This document shows, in pieces, positions 57,345 to 64,000 of a stretch of 64,000 nucleotides of DNA. Origin of the DNA: Amycolatopsis eburnea (GTDB lineage Bacteria; Actinomycetota; Actinomycetes; Mycobacteriales; Pseudonocardiaceae); contig NZ_RSEC01000061.1 in NCBI RefSeq assembly GCF_003937945.1, positions 62,001 through 126,000 on the forward strand, written 5' to 3'. The stretch's first letter is position 1. Each line of letters opens with the position of its first letter. A model generated the notes under the pieces. The model made no database searches. It had not been told where the DNA came from and worked only from the letters and a program-made list of their open reading frames with translations. The position numbers and the translations under genes are program-made.

Positions 57345-57835
57345 TGAAGTACACCACTTCGATCGAGATCGCCCTGCCGCGGGAGAAGGTGCTCCAGATG
57401 CTCGCGGACCCGGCGCACCTGCCGAAGTGGCTGCGGGGCCTGGTACTGCACGAGCCGGTGGACGGAGCGCACGGCCGGCTCGGCACCACCTCGCGAGTGG
57501 TGTTTCGAAGGGGGAAGCGGACGATGGAGGCCACCGAAACCATCACCCGCCTGGAACCTGAAGACCTGCACGCCATTCCCGGTTCCGTGGTCGTGCACTA
57601 CGACCGCGAGATCGTCGGCGAGGGCATGTGGCAGGCCCAGCGCGACCGGCTGATCGCGGCCGGCCCGGACACCACGACGTGGGAGAGCGAGAGCGAATTC
57701 CGGTTCGACGGATTGCTGGTGCGGCTGGTGGGGCTGGTGATGCCCGGCGCTTTCCGCAAGCAGTCGCAGCAGCACATGGAGGACTTCAAGGCGTTCGCCG
57801 AGCACGGGACGGATGTCCGCCAAGGGACGAAGTGA
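57344..57835 (+). CDS. SRPBCC-family protein 2
   Basis: 163-aa SRPBCC-fold protein: SIEIALPREKVLQMLADPAHLPKWLRGL, VVFRRGKRTMEATETITRLEP and FDGLLVRLVGLVMPGAF (long C-terminal helix). It is distinct in sequence from its neighbour. ATG at 57344 overlaps the previous stop (TGATG), coupling them. Last gene of the ArsR operon; downstream lies the integrase remnant. Confidence 0.86.
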   Translation: MKYTTSIEIALPREKVLQMLADPAHLPKWLRGLVLHEPVDGAHGRLGTTSRVVFRRGKRTMEATETITRLEPEDLHAIPGSVVVHYDREIVGEGMWQAQRDRLIAAGPDTTTWESESEFRFDGLLVRLVGLVMPGAFRKQSQQHMEDFKAFAEHGTDVRQGTK

Positions 57836-58058
57836 TCTGCCGCAGTTGAAAACGGTTGGCCTGCTGACTGAATCGGGACAAGAGCGCCACTGAACCAGCA
57901 CGACGCTGTGCGGTATTCGCGGCCCCTTCCTACACGGGTCCAAAGTGGAGTAAACAGAGCCTGCGAGTCCTCCCGGCCTCGGTCTTGGCGGCCTGTTTGA
58001 TGTTCGAGGCCGAGCGGCGGCTCTACGAGATGGGGCTGGGGATGTCGGGTTTCGTGTT
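57836..58058. other. Non-coding stretch after the SRPBCC operon
   Basis: Little can be read here. A fragment near 58000-58058 (LMFEAERRLYEMGLGMSG in one frame) hints at more integrase-like or other decayed coding DNA, but no start, ribosome site or family motif is secure. Confidence 0.3.
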
Positions 58059-58432
58059 GTGCGGCACGAGTACGACTCCGAGCGCCGCGGGATTGAAATC
58101 CGGTCGCCGCTGAAGGAGGTGAGCGGGAAGGTCTACAAAGGAGACCGGAAGAGCGATGAGCACACTCGGACGGCCGGCAGCGGCGATCGAACTTCCGGAT
58201 CCGGTTCTGGCGGCCGGCGTGGGACGGCATCGATCTGGACGAGTCCGGGGTGGGGGAGCGGCGACCGCCGATCCTGCCGTTGTTCACCTTCCACGAGGGC
58301 CGGCACAGCACGTGGCTGACCGAGGACGGGGTCCCGGAGGTCGCGCGGCGGGCGTGGTTCCCGCACCTGAGGTCCCGAGGACTGGAGCTCGGCCCGGGGC
58401 CCATCGCCATTTCATCGCCATCTGACGACTGA
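58059..58432 (+). pseudogene. Tyrosine-recombinase (phage-type integrase) remnant
   Basis: Two frames together spell the C-terminal half of an actinobacterial tyrosine integrase. The first (from about 58059) includes LKEVSGKVYKGDRK, and the second (from about 58160) DGRQRRSNFR, RFWRPAWDG, PPILPLFTFHEGRHSTWL and EDGVPEVARRA. HEGRH contains the HxxR catalytic box. The Tyr nucleophile region (normally YDHV) is absent and the end is scrambled. It proves a former integrated element; no att repeats were found. Confidence 0.75.
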
Positions 58433-58483
58433 AGCCCTGCCGCTCCGGAAAGGGACAAATCCGGAACTCTGGGTCACGGCGTT

Positions 58484-58640
58484 TGCTCGGCGGCCGCCCC
58501 CCACGGTGTCGGCCAGGGCGAGGTGGACCGGGACGCGTTGTTCGGCACCCTGCGCGGCTTGAGTTCGACGGGGTAGCGACGGTGTGCGTGTTCGCGTGGG
58601 AGGAGTGGGCACTCGAGGAACGCGCGGTGCGGCTCACCGG
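58484..58640 (+). pseudogene. Sugar-phosphate isomerase/epimerase-like TIM-barrel remnant
   Basis: One frame gives HGVGQGEVDRDALFGTLRG and a second, after a frameshift near 58556, gives LEFDGVATVCVFAWEEWALEE, the last two strands of an AP-endonuclease/IolI-like TIM barrel (H-x-x-G-x-G-x-[IV]-D-[FW] then FDG-x-x-x-V-x-x-[WF]-x-E). All of the N-terminal barrel is missing. It adjoins the convergent MFS gene. Confidence 0.62.
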
Positions 58641-58645
58641 CCTCG

Positions 58646-59941
58646 CTATTCCCTGCGGGCGAGTGTTGCGGACCGTGCCGCTACTGCGGCGAGCGCGGCG
58701 GCAGCCAGGACAATGACGCCCGCCGTAAGGAACACCGTTTGCAAGGTTGTCGACGAAACAAGGATCGCGCCGACGCCAGATCCTGCTGCCAGGGCTATCT
58801 GAAGGTTTGTCACGTTCACCGCGGACGCGGCTTCGGGGGTTTCCGGTGCCGCGTCGAGTATCCAGACCAGTGTTCCCGGGTTCACGATTCCCCAGAACAG
58901 GCCCCACAACACGAACAACAAGCCGGCCAGCCAGGGGAGAACGCCCGCGATCGCCAGCCCGATGAGCAGTGCGGACACCACCGTCGCCGCACCGGCGAAG
59001 CTGGCGATCACTCCGCGTTCGAACAACGATCCGGCGACGAGGGAGCCGACGATCCCACCGACGCCGTAGATGACGTAGAGCAGGGAGATCACACCGCTGG
59101 ACAGATGTGTGCGATCGGTCAGGTACGGGGTGATGTACGTCCAGGCGGTGAACTGGCCGACGAACACGATCGCGCCCGCCGCCATCCCCCACTGCGCTGC
59201 CCGCCCGCTCAGGACTCGTGAGAGATCATGCATGCGCGTTGACCCGGCCGGCGGAATACTCGGCAGCACGGTCGCCTGCGCGACCACGACGAGCAGTGTC
59301 GCCCCCGCGGCGACGGCGAACGTGAGACGCCAGCCCACGAGATCACCGAGAAACTGTCCCGCCGGCAACCCCACCACCGTTCCACCCGAAATACCCGCCG
59401 CGATGATGGTGATGGCGCGCGTGCCTCCGGTCGGGCCCACCAGTTTGGGCCCGACCGGTGACACCACGGTCCAGAAAGCCCCCAGGGTGGCGCCGAACAC
59501 CATGCGGGCGATCAGCACCAAGCCGAAGTTCGGCGCCACGGCGACGATCGCGTTCGACACCAGCACCGTCAAGCCGAGGACGAGGATGACCGATCGCCGG
59601 TTGAACCGTCCGGAACCGAGGAAGAACAGCGGCGCCGACACCGCCGCGCTGAAACCCGGCACGAGCACCATCAACCCCGCGAGGCCGAGCGGCACATGCA
59701 AGCCGTCGGCGATCCGCGGGAGCAGCCCCACCGGCATCGTCTCCGTCATCACTACGATGAACGCGCCGAGCGCGATGGCGCCGACTGCAGCCCAGCCGCG
59801 CCTGCTCCCCGGTTCCGAACCAGTGGCGGCGACGGAAGTGGCCGCAGGCTGAATCGGGACAGCCGCAGCGCACGACGATGTCGAAATCACGCGCACTTGC
59901 GTTGCGCGACGCGGCAGCGTTCCCCTTTCGTTTTCAGGCAT
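58646..59941 (-). CDS. MFS exporter (Cmx/AraJ-like, DHA1-type)
   Basis: 431-aa 12-TM drug/sugar efflux MFS protein with a long basic N-terminal extension (1-45). Signatures: FIVVMTETMPVGLLPRIADGL in TM1, VGPTGGTRAITI and SRVLSGRAAQWGMAAGAIVF; the typical DHA1 motif C may be AAGISGGTVVGLPAGQFLG. ATG at 59941 follows AAGGAGAG at 5 bp. Probably intact, and flanked by dead genes on both sides. Confidence 0.87.
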   Translation of the reverse strand: MPENERGTLPRRATQVRVISTSSCAAAVPIQPAATSVAATGSEPGSRRGWAAVGAIALGAFIVVMTETMPVGLLPRIADGLHVPLGLAGLMVLVPGFSAAVSAPLFFLGSGRFNRRSVILVLGLTVLVSNAIVAVAPNFGLVLIARMVFGATLGAFWTVVSPVGPKLVGPTGGTRAITIIAAGISGGTVVGLPAGQFLGDLVGWRLTFAVAAGATLLVVVAQATVLPSIPPAGSTRMHDLSRVLSGRAAQWGMAAGAIVFVGQFTAWTYITPYLTDRTHLSSGVISLLYVIYGVGGIVGSLVAGSLFERGVIASFAGAATVVSALLIGLAIAGVLPWLAGLLFVLWGLFWGIVNPGTLVWILDAAPETPEAASAVNVTNLQIALAAGSGVGAILVSSTTLQTVFLTAGVIVLAAAALAAVAARSATLARRE

Positions 59942-59989
59942 TATGCTCTCCTTGGTCGTCACGTAGCAGAGGCCTTCGTCTGCCGACTG

Positions 59990-60326
59990 CGCTCACACCA
60001 GGTCGAACGTGTCCGCGTCCGGGCCGGTCGGCGTTCTCGGCGACGCGCGCGGGCGTGACAGACCGGGCCACCCGCGTCATGGCGGGCTCGTTCAGCAGGT
60101 GGCCGCCCTTTGGCCAGCGGGCTCCAGGGCACTCTTTCGTCCGCGAGGTGGCGTACTTGTCGCGCTTGGGAAGTGGCCAGTGGATGAGGTAGAGATCGAG
60201 TTGCTCGAGTCAGAGAGGCGCCGGCACTTGGAAGCCGCCGGAGCCGAGCTGGGGCATCTCGACGCCGTCGCTCAGCTTCAGCACGGGAACGCTGGTCAAC
60301 TCGAAGACCCTTGTGTTTGCCGGCAT
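59990..60326 (-). pseudogene. Aldo/keto reductase remnant with internal deletions
   Basis: On the minus strand from 60326: SVPVLKLSDGVEMPQLGSGG is the start of a DkgA-like (AKR5) reductase; after a stop, LIHWPLPKRDKYATSR and then KGGHLLNEPAMTRVAR correspond to the central and late parts of the same family. Two deletions and a stop separate them. The catalytic Tyr/Lys segment is lost. Together with the MFS neighbour this looks like old catabolic DNA decaying. Confidence 0.72.
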
Positions 60327-60342
60327 CCCCGTGACTTCAGCG

Positions 60343-61371
60343 CTACTTCTGCAGGAAGGACTGCAGCATGGCCGTCACTTCACGTGGCTTCTCCTCCGTC
60401 ACGAAGTGACCCGAATCCTTCAGAACCCGTCCCTGGACGTTCACGGCGTAGTCATGCCACTGGTCGGGGACTGCCTCACCGAAGGAGTCTTCACCACCGA
60501 TCGCGAGGATCGGCATCTTCAGTTTGCCTCGGGCCAGGAACTCCTGGTTCCGCTGGACGTCGGTGCGGAGCCCGCGGTAGACGCTCATCCAGGCCGTCGT
60601 GTGGCCCGGCTTCTTCAGGTTGGCGGCGTAGAAGTCGTAGTCCGACGCCGTGAACGGCGACTTGTTGCCACCCAGGTACTCGGTGATCATGTCTTCGACC
60701 AGGACACGCTCGTTGCCGGCGATGAGCTTTTCGGCGAGCGACAGCTGGAACAGGCCGAAGTGCCACGCCGCGGGCTTGTCCGGGTCGGCGTTGAGAACCG
60801 GGTAGCTGTAAACGCTTTCATCGGGGATGGGAGCCTCCATCACCGCCATGCTCCGCACCTCCGATGGCCACTGCGCGCCGTAGTCGTAGGCCACCCACAC
60901 GCCGATGTCGTGGGCGACCACCTGTACGCCTTGGTCGAGCCCCAGTTGCTTCACCAGCTGGTGCACGTCCGCCGCCAGTTGCGCGGCCTGGTAGCCACTG
61001 GGCGTCACCTGGGAGTCGCAAGCGCCACGCAGGTCGACGGCGATCACCGTGTGGTCCCTGGAGAGCGGAACCATTTGCTGCTTCCACTCGGTCCAGCACT
61101 GGGGGAACCCGTGGAGCATGACCACGGGTGAACCTTTGCCGCCCACCACGTAGTGCATGCGGAAGCCGTTCACCTCCGCGTACTTGGACTGGAACCCCGC
61201 GGGTGGCTGGGATTGCGGGTAAGTCGATGACGGCTGTGCCGTCACCGAGCTGTGAACGTCGCCGCCGCCTCGTGCCGCGGAGCTCGAAGTCGCGGAAACC
61301 ACGAGCAGGAAGGCTGCCAACGTCACGATGAACGTGAAGGGTCTCTTGACCTTTCCGATTCTGGTGCCCAC
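60343..61371 (-). CDS. Exported epoxide-hydrolase-like alpha/beta hydrolase
   Basis: 342-aa exported alpha/beta-hydrolase. Signal peptide: KVKRPFTFIVTLAAFLLVVSATSSSA. Then FRMHYVVGGKGSPVVMLHGFPQ (HGFP at 87-90), nucleophile D155 in VAHDIGVWVAYDYG (Asp rather than Ser, as in epoxide hydrolases and dehalogenases), and late His in KDSGHFVTEEKP. Cap region with YDFYAANLKKPGH. GTG at 61371 follows AGGAGA. Function: detoxification or signal degradation outside the membrane (inference). Downstream lies the AKR remnant. Confidence 0.83.
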   Translation of the reverse strand: MGTRIGKVKRPFTFIVTLAAFLLVVSATSSSAARGGGDVHSSVTAQPSSTYPQSQPPAGFQSKYAEVNGFRMHYVVGGKGSPVVMLHGFPQCWTEWKQQMVPLSRDHTVIAVDLRGACDSQVTPSGYQAAQLAADVHQLVKQLGLDQGVQVVAHDIGVWVAYDYGAQWPSEVRSMAVMEAPIPDESVYSYPVLNADPDKPAAWHFGLFQLSLAEKLIAGNERVLVEDMITEYLGGNKSPFTASDYDFYAANLKKPGHTTAWMSVYRGLRTDVQRNQEFLARGKLKMPILAIGGEDSFGEAVPDQWHDYAVNVQGRVLKDSGHFVTEEKPREVTAMLQSFLQK

Positions 61372-61507
61372 CGTTCTCCTGTTCTGAGTCGGTCCTCGTT
61401 GCCGTTCGGCGGATCGCTTCAGAGAGTCAGCGCCTGGCGGGGTGCGACTTCTTACCTCGCGGGGGCAGCCTCGCCACCGCCTTTCGCCGGTCGGCCGGCT
61501 GCGGCGC

Positions 61508-62428
61508 CTAGGACTGGTCGACCACGACGATCGGCTTCCCGCCACCTTGCCGTCCGGCGCTGAACGCCTTCGGTGCCTCCTCCAGCGAATGGCGGGATCC
61601 GACCAGGACGCGCAGGCTGCCTTCGCGCACGAGCGCGGCCAGCTGGGTGAGCTGGGCCCGGTCCGGTTCCACGACGAAGAAGACCGACCGCCCGTAACGC
61701 GGTTCGAACTCCGGCGGGGCGGCGATGGTGACCAGCGTGCCTCCCGCCCGCACCAGGCCGGCGGACTTCACGCCGATCTCCTCGCCGAACACGTCGAGAA
61801 CCAAGTCGACTTCGCCGACGTCTTCCAGCCGGTCGGTTTCCAGGTCGACGAAAACGTCGGCACCCAGGTCGATGGCGACCTCACGGTGGTGGGCGCGGCC
61901 CGTGCCGATCACCGTCGCGCCCGCGCGCTTCGCCAGCTGCACCGCGATCGAGCCGACCCCGCCGGCGGCGCCGTGGATCAGCGCGGTCTGGCCCGCCTGG
62001 AGCCGGCCGTGGTCGAACAAGGCCTGCCACGCGGTCAGCCCGGAGACCGGCAACGCGGCGCCGACGGCGTGCTCGACGCCGGATGGCAGCGGCGCGAGGT
62101 TGCGGGCTTCGACGGCGGTGAACTCGGCGAGCGACCCGTCGCGGGTCCAGTCGGCGAGGCCGAACACGCGCTGCCCGACCGTGAGGCCGGTGGTGCCGTA
62201 GCCGAGCTCGGTGACGACGCCTGACAGCTCATGCCCGGGAACGCTGGGCGTCCGGTCGCGGCCCGCCCGGTCGGTCCAGGTGCCCGGCCACTCCAGCTCG
62301 CCGGAGGTGAAGCCGGCCGCGTGCACGCGCACGATGACGTCGTTCGTGGCGGCGCGCGGGGCCGGGTGGTCGGTCAGGGTCAACCCTTCGATCCCTGCGG
62401 CGGGGTCCTTGACGATGATGGCTTTCAT
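61508..62428 (-). CDS. Zinc-free MDR oxidoreductase (quinone-oxidoreductase-like)
   Basis: 306-aa medium-chain NADPH-dependent reductase lacking the zinc-binding cysteines. GroES-like N-terminus to about residue 120 (FTSGELEWPGTW; VPGHELSGVV), Rossmann motif GAAGGVG (153-159) in HGAAGGVGSIAVQLAKRAGATVIGTG, and C-terminal strand ending KPIVVVDQ. Acts on enones or quinones (family knowledge). ATG at 62428. Probably regulated by the MocR gene behind it on the same strand, with two palindromes in the intervening 128 bp. Confidence 0.88.
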   Translation of the reverse strand: MKAIIVKDPAAGIEGLTLTDHPAPRAATNDVIVRVHAAGFTSGELEWPGTWTDRAGRDRTPSVPGHELSGVVTELGYGTTGLTVGQRVFGLADWTRDGSLAEFTAVEARNLAPLPSGVEHAVGAALPVSGLTAWQALFDHGRLQAGQTALIHGAAGGVGSIAVQLAKRAGATVIGTGRAHHREVAIDLGADVFVDLETDRLEDVGEVDLVLDVFGEEIGVKSAGLVRAGGTLVTIAAPPEFEPRYGRSVFFVVEPDRAQLTQLAALVREGSLRVLVGSRHSLEEAPKAFSAGRQGGGKPIVVVDQS

Positions 62429-62521
62429 GCTGAGTCCTCGTGGTGAGCGGGCAACTTGGGGCGGCCGCGAGGCTTCGCCGGCCTGTCCGCGAGGCTAGCG
62501 CCGGTCCGGCTCGGGACCTGG

Positions 62522-62558
62522 GTCCACTTGGGACGCGCGGGCGGGGACCACTCGGGTC
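62522..62558. promoter_or_regulatory. Two similar 13-bp palindromes, MocR-type direct repeat
   Basis: GTCC-ACTTG-GGAC (62522-62534) and GACC-ACTCG-GGTC (62546-62558) are imperfect copies starting 24 bp apart in the same orientation. The second reaches into the MocR stop codon. MocR proteins often bind direct repeats upstream of a regulated gene; the site is 94-130 bp upstream of the MDR start at 62428. Confidence 0.5.
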
Positions 62559-63966
62559 ACGCGAGTGCGCGGACCAGCCGCTCGAGAACCCCCGGCCACC
62601 CGCTCGGCGACGGTGCGGCGAACCCGATCACCACGCCGTTGCGGGCCGCGGCGGCGTCGGGATGGCGGAAGAAGCCCAGAGGCTCGACGGTCAGCTGTTC
62701 GGTGGCGATCCGCCGCACGAGCTCATCGTCCGTGCGCCCGGGTTGTTCGAGCAGGACGTGCAATCCGGCGGCGGTGCCCGCCATCCGCACTTTCGGCGCG
62801 TGCCGGGCGAGCGTCTCGACGAGGTGCCGGCGCCTGCGGCGGTACTGCGCGCGCATCGCCCGGATGTGCCGGTCGTAGGCGCCCGACTCCACGAACTCGG
62901 TCATCGCCAGCTGGTTCACGAATCCGACGGTTTCCTCGGTCTCGCCCTTCTGCGCGATGACCGCGCCGACGAGGCGGTCCGGCACCACGAGCCAGCCGAG
63001 GCGCAGGCCCGGCGCGAGCGATTTGCTCGCGGTGCCCAGGTACAGCACGTGATCGCGGTCGAGGCCCTGCAGGGCGCCGACGGGGGACCGGTCGTAGCGG
63101 AACTCGCCGTCGTAGTCGTCCTCGATGACCAGCGCGCCGCGCCGGCGGGCCCACTCGACGATCGCCGCGCGCCGGTCGTACCGCAGCGCCACCCCCAGCG
63201 GGAACTGGTGTGACGGGGTGAGGAGCACGGCCCCGATCCCCGGCGACCGGTCCAGTACTGACGGGTCGACGCCGTCGGCGTCGACAGCGAGGGGAACGGT
63301 TTCGAGCCCGGCGTCGGCCAGCGCGCGGCGCTGGGTCGGCAGGCCGAACTCCTCGACCGCCACCCGCGTCACCCCGGCCGCCGCGAGCGCGGCCGCGACG
63401 AGCCGCACCCCTTCCGCGGCGCCGCTGCACACGACGACGTTGCCGGCGTGCGCGCGCAGCCCGCGGGCTCGTGTGAGGTAGCGGGCGAGAGTGTCGCGGA
63501 GTTCGCCCCGGCCGTGGGGATCGGTGTAGCCGAACGCCTCGAACGGCACGACGCTGATCGACTTCTTGACCGCGCGGATCCACTCGTCGCCCGGGAAGGA
63601 CGACAGGTCCGGGTGCCCGGGCCGCAGGTCGTGCCCCGGTCGCGAGCGGGTGTCGGCGGGCCGCGGTTGCTCCTCGACGAATTCGGCCACCCGTTCCGAA
63701 ACCTTGGTGCCGGAACCCTGGAGCCCGGTGAGCCAGCCCTCGTTGATGAGTTCGGAGTAGACCCGGACCACGGTGTTGCGGGCGACCTGGAGGTCGGCGG
63801 CCAGGGCGCGGCTCGACGGCAGCCGGGTCCCGGGCGCGAGCCGGCCGGCGCGGATCGCGTCGCGGACCGCGTCGGTGAGGCTGGCCCGCACGTTCCCGTC
63901 GAGCCGCCCCAGGTGCAGGTCGAGGCCCGTCGTCCGGGGGCGGCGCTCAGCCGCTCGGTCGCTCAC
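62557..63966 (-). CDS. MocR/GabR-family regulator (GntR-HTH plus aminotransferase domain)
   Basis: 469-aa regulator. A GntR winged helix (about 24-90: LTDAVRDAIRAGRLAPGTRLP; ALAADLQVARNTVVRVYSEL) is fused to a class I aminotransferase-like domain (about 110-469) with PLP lysine K315 in LGTASKSLAPG, the Asp283-Asp284-Tyr285 region in IEDDYDGEFRYD and the C-terminal FAAPSPSGW. PLP acts as effector co-sensor, as in GabR or PdxR. GTG at 63966. The next gene on this strand is MDR. Whether the PLP site is catalytically active is unknown. Confidence 0.9.
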   Translation of the reverse strand: MSDRAAERRPRTTGLDLHLGRLDGNVRASLTDAVRDAIRAGRLAPGTRLPSSRALAADLQVARNTVVRVYSELINEGWLTGLQGSGTKVSERVAEFVEEQPRPADTRSRPGHDLRPGHPDLSSFPGDEWIRAVKKSISVVPFEAFGYTDPHGRGELRDTLARYLTRARGLRAHAGNVVVCSGAAEGVRLVAAALAAAGVTRVAVEEFGLPTQRRALADAGLETVPLAVDADGVDPSVLDRSPGIGAVLLTPSHQFPLGVALRYDRRAAIVEWARRRGALVIEDDYDGEFRYDRSPVGALQGLDRDHVLYLGTASKSLAPGLRLGWLVVPDRLVGAVIAQKGETEETVGFVNQLAMTEFVESGAYDRHIRAMRAQYRRRRRHLVETLARHAPKVRMAGTAAGLHVLLEQPGRTDDELVRRIATEQLTVEPLGFFRHPDAAAARNGVVIGFAAPSPSGWPGVLERLVRALA

Positions 63967-64000
63967 GGGTCAACGATAATGGCTGCTCACGATGCCGCTA

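Noticed and set aside
55329..60342. An intact prophage or integrative element
   Set aside because: Only an integrase fragment remains; no structural phage genes, replication genes, att repeats or tRNA target were seen.

Overview
The window is high-GC actinomycete DNA, best read as a Pseudonocardiales chromosome (Amycolatopsis or a close relative; the genus is inference). Support comes from the strong G/C third-position bias, GTG starts, ATGA/GTGA coupled genes, a WhiB-like gene, CebR-type operators at cellulase genes, DUF5313 and DUF6098 genes, an AfsR/SARP regulator, type VII-secretion-like small proteins, and two interspersed repeat families. No rRNA, tRNA, CRISPR array or intact transposase was seen.

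Layout. 0-6.4 kb: alpha/beta hydrolase diverging from a HTH regulator, then two divergent secreted cellulases (GH6-CBM2; GH9-CBM3-Fn3-CBM3) sharing two CebR-like boxes, then a hexapeptide-repeat protein. 6.4-12.2 kb: a cluster of palindromic repeats, an XRE regulator facing an SDR, a four-gene operon (lipoprotein, Nramp-like transporter, two PRC-barrel-like proteins) and an MFS exporter. 12.2-16.6 kb: two divergent secreted Asp-box (BNR) propeller proteins, a second intergenic repeat family and an antitoxin-like protein with a glycine-rich tail. 17.0-26.8 kb: OmpA-like lipoprotein with a pyruvyltransferase-like gene, LuxR plus WhiB pair, a 1740-residue LPQTG surface protein with eleven repeats, a mechanosensitive-channel-like membrane protein, and a tandemly duplicated gene-end junction. 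26.8-39.8 kb: ArsR with a small protein and a PRPP-synthetase paralogue; DUF5313; VOC proteins; MEDS/HATPase regulator; frameshifted luciferase-like gene; large LuxR-ATPase regulator; cupin; beta-carbonic anhydrase; aldo/keto reductase; WYL regulator. 39.8-45.4 kb: large secreted glycosidase under a LacI-type operator, a decayed GntR regulator and an NCS2 permease. 45.4-55.3 kb: histidine kinase, degenerate kinase-like partner and response regulator, an AfsR-like SARP, and a four-gene cassette with type VII-secretion features.

55.3-60.3 kb is a decay zone holding remnants of at least five genes (NmrA-type reductase, SMP-30-like propeller, tyrosine integrase, sugar-isomerase-like TIM barrel, aldo/keto reductase) around an intact ArsR-SRPBCC-SRPBCC operon and an MFS exporter. 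The window ends with an exported epoxide-hydrolase-like enzyme, a zinc-free MDR oxidoreductase and a MocR regulator.

Working together: the cellulases probably respond to cello-oligosaccharides through CebR encoded elsewhere, and the large glycosidase to another LacI-family repressor. Many regulators sit opposite or inside the operon they probably control (XRE/SDR, WYL/VOC, MocR/MDR, ArsR/SRPBCC, LuxR-ATPase/cupin). The candidates most worth following are the 51.5-55.3 kb type VII-like cassette, the Nramp/PRC-barrel operon with altered metal-site motifs, the PRPP-synthetase paralogue lacking the usual catalytic lysine, and the palindromic repeat family at 6.4-6.7 kb.
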